The notes under the pieces: generated by a model
What the model saw: the letters and a program-made list of their open reading frames with translations, nothing else
The model's database searches: none
What the model was told of the DNA's origin: nothing
Translations under genes and position numbers: made by a program
Assembly (NCBI GenBank): GCA_001768125.1
Contig: MENB01000005.1
Coordinates: forward strand, 3,113 to 9,161
Origin: Armatimonadetes bacterium RBG_19FT_COMBO_69_19
GTDB lineage: Bacteria > Sysuimicrobiota > Sysuimicrobiia > Sysuimicrobiales > Kaftiobacteriaceae
Length of the DNA stretch: 6,049 bases
Direction of reading: 5' to 3'
Part shown: piece by piece, positions 1 to 6,049 of the stretch
How positions within the stretch are numbered: the first letter of the stretch is position 1
How the letters are laid out: the number at the start of each line of letters is the position of its first letter

Positions 1-255
1 TACAATGCGGCGGCCCGCGGGATCAGGGTCGAGAGCCTCGGCTTCCGGCTCGAGGGTGACCTCGATTTGCAGGCGTTCCTGGGTCTGTCGGACCGGATCC
101 GCCCGGGGTACCAGAACATCAAGGTGACGTACCGCGTGAAGGCGGACGCGCCGCGTGAGCAGATCGTTGAGCTCTGCAACTATGTCCAGAAGACATCGCC
201 GGTGCTGGACATCATCCGCAACCCGGTCCCGGTCACGGTCGCGATCGAGTCCTGA
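1..255 (+). CDS. OsmC family protein, C-terminal part (5' end outside window)
   Basis: The reading frame is open from base 1 and ends at a TGA (253-255), giving 84 residues with no start inside the window. The text reads like the C-terminal half of an OsmC/Ohr-fold protein. A GDLDLQAFLGL segment (about residues 19-29) is followed by RPGYQNIKVTYRV (34-46), then a helix carrying Cys59 (codon 175-177). It closes with TSPVLDIIRNPVPVTV (65-80), typical of one OsmC subgroup. OsmC/Ohr proteins are cytoplasmic thiol peroxidases that reduce organic hydroperoxides with two cysteines. Cys59 lies where the second cysteine-bearing helix is expected; the first would be upstream and cannot be checked. The family is usually about 135-180 residues, so roughly half is visible. 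It converges on the transporter operon and need not be functionally linked to it. An internal TTG at 67 is in frame but lies inside the conserved domain and is not the start. Family assignment is firm; peroxidase activity is inferred. Confidence 0.85.
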   Translation, partial: YNAAARGIRVESLGFRLEGDLDLQAFLGLSDRIRPGYQNIKVTYRVKADAPREQIVELCNYVQKTSPVLDIIRNPVPVTVAIES

Positions 256-275
256 CAGCGTGAGATGACGCATCT

Positions 276-303
276 GGCGGGGGCGACCTCCATCGCCCCC
301 GCC
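276..303. terminator. Perfect 11-bp GC-rich hairpin between convergent genes, probable bidirectional terminator
   Basis: The arms GGCGGGGGCGA (276-286) and TCGCCCCCGCC (293-303) are exact reverse complements around a 6-nt loop (287-292). The hairpin starts 20 nt after the OsmC stop and lies 4 nt beyond the stop of the DppC-like gene, which reads from the other side. Its position between two convergent stops is what a shared terminator would occupy. No T-run follows on either strand, so it is not a textbook intrinsic terminator. It could act with Rho or as a 3' stabilising structure. The structure is seen directly; the termination role is inferred from position. Confidence 0.65.
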
Positions 304-307
304 GGGG

Positions 308-1177
308 CTAGGTCTGCATCCGCGGGTCGAGCAGGTCGCGCAGGCCGTCCCCGAGCAGGTTGAAGCCCATCACGGTCAGGAAGATCGCGAGCCCCGGATA
401 GATCGACAGCCAGGGCGCCTGCAGCAGGTAATCGCGCCCCGTGCTAAGCATCGACCCCCAGGATGGCGTGGGCGGCTGCGCGCCCAGGCCGAGGAACGAA
501 AGGCTGGCCTCCGCCAGGATTGCCCCGCCGATTCCCAGCGTGACGAGGATGATCGCAGACGCGGTGGTGTTCGGCAAGATGTGCCGGACGATGATGCGCG
601 CGTTGCTCGCCCCGACCGCCCTCGCCGCCTCGACGTACTCGTGCTGCCGGATGGTGAGCACCTGGCCGCGCACGAGCCGCGCGAGCGAGGTCCAGCTGAC
701 GAGCCCCAGGGCCAGGAAGACGTTGTAGAGGCTCGGCCCGATCACGGCCATGATCGTGATGGCGAAGAGCAGGCCGGGGAAGGCGAAGATGACCTCGGCG
801 AGCCGCATGATGACGTTGTCGATCCAGCCCCCGTAGAAGCCGGAGAGCAGGCCGAGTGTCATGCCGAGGGTCAGCGCGGACGCCTGCACCGCGATCCCGA
901 CACCCAGCGAGACCCGGGCGCCGTAGATGATGCGGCTGAGGACGTCCCGGCCGAAGAGGTCCGCTCCCAACGGATAGCGGTCGCCGGGTGGCTGCAGGTA
1001 GTTGTTCAGGTCGGCGTCTTTCACGGGGTCGAACGGGGCGATCCACGGCGCGAGGATCGCGACCGCGACCAGCACGACGATGATGCTCCCGCCGATGGTG
1101 AGGTTGCGCAGCCGCCGGGCCCGGCGCCAGCGCGAGCGGCGAAGAGGGGCGATGCGGGCCGGCGTGGGTGCCTTCAT
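308..1177 (-). CDS. DppC/OppC-type ABC transporter permease
   Basis: This 289-residue inner-membrane subunit belongs to a peptide/nickel/oligosaccharide-class ABC importer. After a basic N-terminus (R/K-rich, residues 8-24) comes a first membrane segment (about 27-48). The conserved DppC block YPLGADLFGRDVLSR follows at 68-82, then YGARVSL (85-91) and about five more hydrophobic segments. The EAA loop that docks the ATPase is at about 179-204 (HEYVEAARAVGAS...RHILPN). The C-terminal GDGLRDLLDPRMQ is also typical of the family. Length is normal. The ATG at 1175-1177 overlaps the TGA of the upstream permease as ATGA, implying translational coupling. The frame is open for 149 further codons upstream, but that stretch is antisense-like text overlapping the DppB gene and has no family similarity. 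It is the last gene of the operon; no ATPase gene follows before the convergent OsmC gene. Substrate cannot be read from the permease. Confidence 0.95.
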   Translation of the reverse strand: MKAPTPARIAPLRRSRWRRARRLRNLTIGGSIIVVLVAVAILAPWIAPFDPVKDADLNNYLQPPGDRYPLGADLFGRDVLSRIIYGARVSLGVGIAVQASALTLGMTLGLLSGFYGGWIDNVIMRLAEVIFAFPGLLFAITIMAVIGPSLYNVFLALGLVSWTSLARLVRGQVLTIRQHEYVEAARAVGASNARIIVRHILPNTTASAIILVTLGIGGAILAEASLSFLGLGAQPPTPSWGSMLSTGRDYLLQAPWLSIYPGLAIFLTVMGFNLLGDGLRDLLDPRMQT

Positions 1178-2118
1178 TCGTACTTGATGCGCGGGTCGAG
1201 CGCCGCGTACGAGAGATCGACCAGCAAATTGAGCGCGATGAAGATCGTGGCGATGAAGAGCACGCAGCCCTGCACCATCGGCAGGTCGCGCACGGAGATC
1301 GAGTCCAGCAGGAGCCGCCCTACCCCGGGCCAGGAGAAGACGCGCTCCGTGATCACCGCGCCGCTGAGCAGGCCGCTCATCTGCACGCCGACGACCGTGA
1401 CGATTGGGATCGCCGCGTTGCGCAGGGCGTGGGTCATGATGACCCGCCGGTCGGGGAGCCCTTTCGCCCGGGCGGTGCGGACGTAGTCCTGCCGGATGAC
1501 CTCGAGCATCGAGGAGCGGGTGAGCCGGGCGATGACCGCGGAGAGCCCGGTGCCGAGCGTGACCGCCGGCATGATGAGGTAGGGATACGGAGGCCCGTAG
1601 CCTGAGGGGGGGAGCCAGCGCCACTCCACCGCCAGGAGGTAGATCAGCAACAGCCCCAGCCAGAAGTTCGGGATGGAGACGCCCACCGTGGCCAGCATGA
1701 TGCTGGCGGAGTCGAAGAAGGTGTTCTGGCGCAGCGCCGCCACGATGCCCATCGAGACCCCGATCAGGATGGCCAGGACCAGCGCCGCAGCGGCGAGCTT
1801 GGCCGTGGCAGGCACCCGCTCGAGGATCGACGTCGTGACGTCCCGGTCGGTGCGGTAGGAGATGCCGAGGTCACCGCGGACGGCGTTGCGGAGGAACTTC
1901 AGGTACTGGATCGGGACGGGGTCGTCGAGGCCCCACTTGGCGCGGATGATCCTGGCGGCCGCTGGATCGATCGTCGCCATCTTCTCTTCCATCAACAGGG
2001 CGACGGGGTCACCCGGGACGATCTGCATCAACGCAAACGTCACCACGGTAACCCCGACGAAGACCGGCACCGCCAGCAGCAGCCGGCGGGCGATGAAGCC
2101 CCAGATGCCCCTAGGCAT
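1174..2118 (-). CDS. DppB/OppB-type ABC transporter permease
   Basis: A 314-residue polytopic membrane protein that pairs with the DppC-like subunit to form the translocation channel. The first membrane segment is at about 9-33 and leads into the family motif IVPGDP (33-38). A periplasmic region containing KWGLDDPVPIQY (61-72) and GDLGISYRT (82-90) follows, then five further hydrophobic stretches (about 104-128, 138-165, 181-198, 235-258, 283-305). The EAA loop is at about 212-234 (YVRTARAKGLPDRRV, then HALRNA). ERVFSWPGVGRLL (258-270) and the ending ALDPRIKYE are diagnostic of DppB. The ATG at 2116-2118 has a GGAGG box only 3 nt upstream (2122-2126), rather close, but it gives the expected N-terminus. 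The gap to the binding-protein stop is 9 nt and the end overlaps the next gene by 4 nt, so all three are one transcription unit. Confidence 0.95.
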   Translation of the reverse strand: MPRGIWGFIARRLLLAVPVFVGVTVVTFALMQIVPGDPVALLMEEKMATIDPAAARIIRAKWGLDDPVPIQYLKFLRNAVRGDLGISYRTDRDVTTSILERVPATAKLAAAALVLAILIGVSMGIVAALRQNTFFDSASIMLATVGVSIPNFWLGLLLIYLLAVEWRWLPPSGYGPPYPYLIMPAVTLGTGLSAVIARLTRSSMLEVIRQDYVRTARAKGLPDRRVIMTHALRNAAIPIVTVVGVQMSGLLSGAVITERVFSWPGVGRLLLDSISVRDLPMVQGCVLFIATIFIALNLLVDLSYAALDPRIKYE

Positions 2119-2127
2119 TGCCCTCCA

Positions 2128-3717
2128 TTACCGGCGGGGCTGGATCCAGACCTTGTCCATACGGATCCAGTCCATCTCCAGGGGGTTGCCGATGATGCCG
2201 TGCACGTTCGGCTGGTGCACGAGCGCCGCCTTGTTGTAGTTCCAGAAGAACCACGGCGCGTCGGCGACGATCAGCCGTTCCGCCTCCTGGCAGAGCTGGA
2301 TCTGCCGGCGGCTATCGAAGGTCCGCTCCGCCTGGTCGATCAGGGCGTCCACCCGGTCGTTCTTGTAGAACATCCGGTTCCCGGCGGCCCCGAAGTTCCG
2401 TGACCGGAAGGGGCCGAGCCAGTTCACGCAGTTCGAGCCGCCGCCGACCGAGAGCACATACGACATGACCTCGCCCTTGTTGGCACGATCCAGGACGACC
2501 CCGAAATCTGCCTGCACGATCCGCGCCCGGATGCCGACGGCCGTGAGGTATCCCTGGAGAGCCTCGAGCCAGCGGCCGGTCACGGGGCTGCTGGAGCCGT
2601 TTAGGTCCATCTCGAAGCCGTTCGGGAATCCGGCCTGCGTGAGGAGTTCACGGGCGCGCTGCGGGTTGTAGTCGTACCCGCGCAGGGTCCGGCTGTACGC
2701 GTTGAGGCTGGGCGGGAAGACCCCGGTGGCCACGACGGCCTTGCCCTGGAGGATGGTGCGCACCGTCGTCGCCTTGTCGATGGCGTGGTTGATCGCCTGG
2801 CGCACCCGGACGTCGTTGAGCGGAGGCTTCTGAGTGTTCAGGCCGAGATGGCGCGTGAACAGCTCGGCGACCTCGATGACCATGGCCTTCCACCTGTCAT
2901 CTTCCGCGTACCGCCGGTAGGTCGCGTCGCTCAGGAGCATGAAGTCCAACCGGCCCGTATCGAACTCGGCCTGCGCGGTGGCCGGGTCCGGGATGATGCG
3001 GAACTCGAGCGCGCTGATGTACGGGCGCCCTTCCCAGTAGTTGGGGTTCGACCGCAGGAGCAGGCTGTCGTCACGGCTCCAGGAGACGAACATGAACGGG
3101 CCCGATCCGACCGGACGCTGCCCGAAATCGCGACCCAGCCGCTCCGCTTCGTCCTTCGGGACGATGTACAGCGAGCCGAACGACAGGGGGAAGGTGCTGT
3201 CCACGACCGAGTTCGTGATCTGGATCCGGTAAGGATCCAGCACGCGGATTCCGCTGACCTCGCGCGCCTGCTTCGCCGTGAACTGCTGCGCGCCGACCAC
3301 ACGATCGAAGGTGCGGATGAAGGGCGAGCCCAGCTCCGGGGTGAGGATCCGCTCGATCGAGTACTTGACGTCATCGGCCGTCATCTCGCGGCCGTGGTGG
3401 AACCGGATGCCGCGGCGCAGGCGGAAGGTAAGGACCTTGCCGTCCTGGCTGACCGACCACGACTCCGCGGCGCCCGGTTCGAGCTCGAGCGTTCTGGGAT
3501 TCTGGCGGAGCAGCGGGTCGAAGATGTTCATCTTGACGGCGATCGCGCGTGAGGTGTTGGTCAGCGCCGGATCGAGGTTCGCCGGGTCGCTGCTGAGGGC
3601 CCGGCGGAAGTGGCCGCCGTACACCGGCGTCTGGGCCGTGGTCGGCTGGATCAGCGCGAACGCCGTCAGGGCGACGATCGCCGCGGCCGCGCGGCGCTGG
3701 AACATCCTGGTGCTCAT
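2128..3717 (-). CDS. Family 5 extracellular solute-binding protein (DppA/OppA-like), first gene of transporter operon
   Basis: This 529-residue protein is the substrate receptor of the importer. It opens with a Sec signal peptide: RMFQRR n-region, a hydrophobic core at about 10-23, and likely cleavage after Ala28 (TTA|QT). There is no lipobox cysteine. Family landmarks appear in order: YGGHFRRAL (33-41), DPANLDP (44-50), WSVSQDGKVLTFRLRRG (87-103), TADDVKYSIERIL (113-125), VGSGPF (203-208), IIPDPAT (241-247), DVRVRQAI (302-309), and a C-terminal APWFFWNYN. Mature protein contains two cysteines, Cys430 and Cys476, possibly a disulfide. The family binds peptides, but members also bind oligosaccharides, nickel chelates or opines, so the ligand is open. 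The start at 3717 follows GGAGGT with 5-nt spacing and gives a clean signal peptide. The frame is open a further 293 codons upstream, but that part is antisense to nagA and rejected. It is transcribed divergently from nagA. Confidence 0.95.
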   Translation of the reverse strand: MSTRMFQRRAAAAIVALTAFALIQPTTAQTPVYGGHFRRALSSDPANLDPALTNTSRAIAVKMNIFDPLLRQNPRTLELEPGAAESWSVSQDGKVLTFRLRRGIRFHHGREMTADDVKYSIERILTPELGSPFIRTFDRVVGAQQFTAKQAREVSGIRVLDPYRIQITNSVVDSTFPLSFGSLYIVPKDEAERLGRDFGQRPVGSGPFMFVSWSRDDSLLLRSNPNYWEGRPYISALEFRIIPDPATAQAEFDTGRLDFMLLSDATYRRYAEDDRWKAMVIEVAELFTRHLGLNTQKPPLNDVRVRQAINHAIDKATTVRTILQGKAVVATGVFPPSLNAYSRTLRGYDYNPQRARELLTQAGFPNGFEMDLNGSSSPVTGRWLEALQGYLTAVGIRARIVQADFGVVLDRANKGEVMSYVLSVGGGSNCVNWLGPFRSRNFGAAGNRMFYKNDRVDALIDQAERTFDSRRQIQLCQEAERLIVADAPWFFWNYNKAALVHQPNVHGIIGNPLEMDWIRMDKVWIQPRR

Positions 3718-3825
3718 TGCCCACCTCCACGAACTCTGGTATCTGTGCTTCCTTCGATTGCGCCGGCGGGGCGCCCTCCACGACAGGCATCGCCGGGGTG
3801 GGGGCGAATCGTTACACGCGGAGAC
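3718..3825. promoter_or_regulatory. Divergent intergenic control region between the binding-protein operon and nagA
   Basis: These 108 bp separate two divergent starts and must hold the promoter of the leftward operon and probably that of nagA. The left end holds the binding-protein ribosome site, GGAGGT on the minus strand (3723-3728). I see no convincing -35/-10 pair on either strand. TACACG (3813-3818) is a poor -10 candidate that would fit a leaderless nagA transcript starting at the ATG. A short GC-rich inverted repeat (GCGCC 3760-3764 and GGCGC 3770-3774) is too weak to call an operator in DNA of this composition. The regulatory role is inferred from gene orientation. Confidence 0.5.
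3723..3728 (-). promoter_or_regulatory. Ribosome binding site of the first solute-binding protein gene
   Basis: The minus strand reads GGAGGT here, followed by 5 nt (GGGCA) and then the ATG at 3715-3717. This is a near-ideal Shine-Dalgarno site. It decides the start against the much longer open frame that continues upstream across nagA. Confidence 0.85.
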
Positions 3826-5013
3826 ATGTCGGCTGATTCCCTCACCATCGCGGTCTCGCGCGTCATTGCCGAGCAGGGTGATCTTACTCCCGGCGTGCTC
3901 GAGATTGATCGAGGGCGGATCGTCCGTGTCCGGCAGGGTCGCCCGCCCCGAGGTGTTCACGTTCAGGCCGGCGTGCTCGCGCCCGGGCTGATCGACCTCC
4001 AGATCAACGGCTGCGCGGGGGTCGACTTCGCGACGCTCGGAGATCCTGCAGGTCTGGACCGTGTCCACCGCTTCCTGCTCGGGACGGGCGTCACCGGATA
4101 TCTTCCCACCCTGATCTCCACCCCGCTGCCACAACTCCGCGAGACCCTGCGTCGCTGGCAGGAGGCCGCCCGAAGGCGGGAATCGGCCCCGGCGAAGGGC
4201 CTGCCCCGCATCCTGGGTGTGCACGTGGAGGGCCCGTACCTGAATCCGGCCTTCGCCGGGGCGCATCCGAAGCAGCATCTGCGTTCCCCGGATGCCGCGG
4301 AGTTTGCGGGGATCCTCGACGAGGTACCCGGGATCGTGAAGCTCGTCACCCTCGCCCCGGAGCTGCCGGGCGCAGAGGCACTCATCGAAGCGGCGCGCCG
4401 CCGGCGAATCGTCGTCAGCGCGGGCCACACCAACGCGACCTTCGAGCAGGCCCGACAGGCGTTTCGGTCCGGGGTCCGGATGGTCACCCACCTGTTCAAC
4501 GCCATGCGCCCCCTCCACCACCGGGAGCCGGGCATCGTGGGCGCCTCCCTGCTCGACGACCGGGTGGTGGCCGGTCTGATCGCCGACCTGGTCCATCTAC
4601 ACCCGGCCGTGGTGCGGATGGTCATCGAGCGCAAAGGCTGGAAACGGACCGCGCTCGTCACCGATGCCGCCGCTGCTGCGGGGCAGCCCGCCGGGCCGTC
4701 GTCCCTCGCCGGGCAGGCTCTCACCGTATCCGACGCCCCGCGTCTACCCTCGGGGACGCTCGCCGGCAGCCTGCTCACGTTGGACCAGGCGATCCGCAAC
4801 CTGATGGCCATCGGCGTGCCGGTTCGCGAGGCCGTGCTCATGGCGTCCGCCGTCCCCGCCGCCGTTCTGCGCCGCCCGGATCTGGGCCGGATCGCGGTCG
4901 GCGGTCGCGCCGACCTCGTCCTCTTCGACCGCTCGATGCGCGTGCGGACCGTCTATGCCTCCGGGACCCCCGTCTTCACCCGCGGAGGAATCGCCCCGCC
5001 GGCGACGGAATAG
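3826..5013 (+). CDS. nagA: N-acetylglucosamine-6-phosphate deacetylase
   Basis: NagA hydrolyses N-acetylglucosamine-6-phosphate to glucosamine-6-phosphate and acetate in the cytoplasm, the committed step in using GlcNAc from chitin or cell wall. The 395-residue length matches the family (E. coli 382). A small N-terminal beta domain leads to APGLIDLQINGCAG (52-65), which carries Gln59 and Asn61 as E. coli NagA does, in place of the HxH of two-metal relatives. The metal and catalytic residues are all present: Glu135 in HVEGPYLN, His201 in SAGHTNAT, His222 in THLFNAM, His257 in IADLVHLHP, and Asp280 in LVTDAAAAAG (E. coli Glu131, His195, His216, His251, Asp273). The usual Gly after IAD is Leu255 here. 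The C-terminus closes the beta domain (RADLVLFDRSM...TVYASG). The ATG at 3826 has GGAGA only 1 nt upstream, too close for a standard site, and the frame is open far upstream without family similarity. The next gene starts 41 nt downstream. No nagB lies in the window. Confidence 0.95.
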   Translation: MSADSLTIAVSRVIAEQGDLTPGVLEIDRGRIVRVRQGRPPRGVHVQAGVLAPGLIDLQINGCAGVDFATLGDPAGLDRVHRFLLGTGVTGYLPTLISTPLPQLRETLRRWQEAARRRESAPAKGLPRILGVHVEGPYLNPAFAGAHPKQHLRSPDAAEFAGILDEVPGIVKLVTLAPELPGAEALIEAARRRRIVVSAGHTNATFEQARQAFRSGVRMVTHLFNAMRPLHHREPGIVGASLLDDRVVAGLIADLVHLHPAVVRMVIERKGWKRTALVTDAAAAAGQPAGPSSLAGQALTVSDAPRLPSGTLAGSLLTLDQAIRNLMAIGVPVREAVLMASAVPAAVLRRPDLGRIAVGGRADLVLFDRSMRVRTVYASGTPVFTRGGIAPPATE

Positions 5014-5042
5014 CGAAACAGATTCCACTTCGAGATCAGTGT

Positions 5043-5048
5043 GGAGGT
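5043..5048 (+). promoter_or_regulatory. Ribosome binding site of the second solute-binding protein gene
   Basis: GGAGGT lies 6 nt upstream of the GTG at 5055-5057. It fixes that GTG as the start rather than the in-frame GTG at 5049, which abuts the site, or the ATG at 5070, which would cut the basic n-region off the signal peptide. It lies in the 41-nt gap after nagA, which shows no terminator hairpin. Confidence 0.85.
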
Positions 5049-5054
5049 GTGCTC

Positions 5055-6049
5055 GTGAAGAGACTTCGCATGCCCGCGCTCCTGGTCGCCGCGGCGCTGC
5101 TGGTCACGCTATCCTCAGCGCAGGCGCAGCCCGCCGCACCACAGCGCGGCGGGACGATCCGCGTCGGGATCACCCAGGAGATCGTGAACCTGGATCCGCA
5201 CCTCGCAACGGCGTTCTCGTCGTTCCAGATCCTCGACCTGGTGTACGAGAGCCTGCTGCGGCTGAACCCGCGGACCTTGAAGCTCGAGCCGAACCTCGCC
5301 CAGGCGTGGTCGGTCTCGGCGGACGGCCTCGAGTACACGTTCACCCTGCGCCGCGACGTCACGTTCCACGACGGCAGCGCGCTCGACGCCTCGGACGTCA
5401 AGGCCACGATTGACCGTATCCTCGACCCCGCGACGAAGTCCCCCCAGGCGAGCTTCCTCTCGGCCGTCCGGGAAGTCACGGTCGTTAGCCCCTTCGTCGT
5501 GAAGGTCGCGCTCAGGCAGCCGTCCCCGTCCTTCCTCTCGCTGCTCACCAACCCCGGGCGGGGGATCGTCCCGGCCAACTTCAGCGACAAGGTGGGCGAC
5601 GCCCGGGTGAAGACGCTTGGCACGGGCCCCTACATGCTGGCGGAGTTCGGCCCCGGCTCCGTCCGGCTCATCCGGTACGACCGCTACTGGCGCAAGGATG
5701 CGGCGGGGACCCGCCTCCCGTACGCCGACGCGGTGATCTACCGGGTGATCCCCGATCCGGCGACGCTGCGCGCCTCGGTGCGTGCAGGCGAGGTCGATCT
5801 GATCATCGGGTTCGGCGTGGACATCACGGCGGCGAAGGCGCTCCAGGGCGTCGCAGGACTGCGGATCATGTCCGTCCCCGATCTCGCGTATAGCCTGGTC
5901 GGCATCAACGCCGGCAAAGCGCCGTTCACCGACGTGCGGGTGCGGCAGGCGATGAGCCTTGCCACCGATCGCGACCAGATCGTCCAGATCGTCTACGGCG
6001 GCCGGGCCACGGTCGGCGGCGCCGTCCCGCCCACACTCGAGGAATGGAA
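5055..6049 (+). CDS. Family 5 extracellular solute-binding protein (DppA/OppA-like), 3' end outside window
   Basis: The frame starts at GTG 5055 and stays open to the right edge, giving 331 complete codons of a family usually about 500-550 residues long. The N-terminus is a Sec signal peptide: KRLR n-region, hydrophobic core at about 8-19, likely cleavage after Ala24 (AQA|QP), with no lipobox cysteine. Family landmarks follow: GGTIRVGI (32-39), NLDPHL (45-50), WSVSADGLEYTFTLRR (85-100), FHDGSALDASDVKATIDRIL (104-123), LGTGPYM (188-194), VIPDPATLRASV (231-242) and DVRVRQAM (293-300). It is a paralogue of the binding protein at 2128-3717, sharing several near-identical blocks but diverged between them. 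The 41-nt distance from nagA, same strand, suggests cotranscription and hence a possible amino-sugar-containing ligand, but the ligand is not readable from sequence. Its own permeases and the ATPases could lie beyond the right edge. Confidence 0.95.
   Translation, partial: MKRLRMPALLVAAALLVTLSSAQAQPAAPQRGGTIRVGITQEIVNLDPHLATAFSSFQILDLVYESLLRLNPRTLKLEPNLAQAWSVSADGLEYTFTLRRDVTFHDGSALDASDVKATIDRILDPATKSPQASFLSAVREVTVVSPFVVKVALRQPSPSFLSLLTNPGRGIVPANFSDKVGDARVKTLGTGPYMLAEFGPGSVRLIRYDRYWRKDAAGTRLPYADAVIYRVIPDPATLRASVRAGEVDLIIGFGVDITAAKALQGVAGLRIMSVPDLAYSLVGINAGKAPFTDVRVRQAMSLATDRDQIVQIVYGGRATVGGAVPPTLEEW

Noticed and set aside
581..1486. A 301-codon plus-strand open frame opposite the permease genes.
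   Set aside because: It has shadow composition (Asp/Arg/Glu-rich from antisense GC-rich codons) and no recognisable domain, and it crosses two conserved genes on the other strand.
1178..1624. The DppC frame is open 149 codons upstream of the chosen ATG.
   Set aside because: It overlaps the conserved DppB coding frame, is rich in Arg/Ala/Pro/His shadow text, and the ATGA overlap start gives a normal-length DppC.
2785..3552. A 255-codon plus-strand open frame opposite the first binding protein.
   Set aside because: It has antisense shadow composition and overlaps conserved blocks of the receptor on the minus strand.
3736..3746. A TCTG-GTA-TCTG direct repeat in the divergent region, considered as an operator or GntR-type site.
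   Set aside because: It is a four-base repeat only, lacks the symmetry of known NagR/DasR sites, and is expected by chance in 108 bp.
3760..3774. GCGCC/GGCGC inverted repeat in the divergent region, considered as a repressor site.
   Set aside because: A five-base all-GC stem is common by chance in DNA of this composition.
3718..4596. The minus-strand frame of the first binding protein stays open for 293 codons upstream, suggesting an 822-residue fusion protein.
   Set aside because: The extension is antisense to nagA, has no family similarity, and the true start at 3717 has a strong ribosome site and a clean signal peptide.
3963..4841. A 292-codon minus-strand open frame opposite nagA.
   Set aside because: Its Ser/Arg/Pro-rich text mirrors nagA codons. 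nagA itself is unmistakable on the plus strand.
5036..5623. A 195-codon minus-strand open frame opposite the second binding protein.
   Set aside because: It is antisense shadow of a conserved gene, without its own ribosome site or domain.

Overview
The window is a GC-rich bacterial chromosomal segment with dense coding, short intergenic gaps and strongly G/C-biased third codon positions. I cannot place it to a phylum from sequence alone. Both solute-binding proteins carry ordinary Sec signal peptides without a lipobox cysteine. That fits a soluble periplasmic location, so a diderm (two-membrane) cell is the better guess, but this is inference.

Layout, left to right. (1) Positions 1-255, + strand: the C-terminal 84 codons of an OsmC-family redox protein, cut by the left edge. 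(2) Positions 256-307: a convergent gap containing a perfect 11-bp GC-rich hairpin. (3) Positions 308-3717, - strand: a compact three-gene transport operon, transcribed right to left: family-5 (DppA/OppA-like) binding protein, DppB-type permease, DppC-type permease. The gaps are 9 nt and then a 4-nt ATGA overlap. No ATP-binding subunit follows before the convergent OsmC gene. (4) Positions 3718-3825: a 108-bp divergent control region. (5) Positions 3826-5013, + strand: nagA, N-acetylglucosamine-6-phosphate deacetylase, with the E. coli-type metal site intact. (6) Positions 5055-6049, + strand: a second family-5 binding protein with a GTG start and a strong ribosome binding site, cut by the right edge. 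Only 41 nt separate it from nagA, so the two are probably cotranscribed.

Reading the locus together: an amino-sugar catabolic enzyme sits between two related peptide/oligosaccharide-class ABC importers that face away from each other. A reasonable but unproven hypothesis is that one or both importers bring in GlcNAc-containing material (chitin oligosaccharides or cell-wall muropeptides), with NagA deacetylating the resulting GlcNAc-6-phosphate. All gene families here are known ones. I found no RNA gene, CRISPR array, mobile element or clearly novel system, and no gene-free stretch longer than 108 bases.
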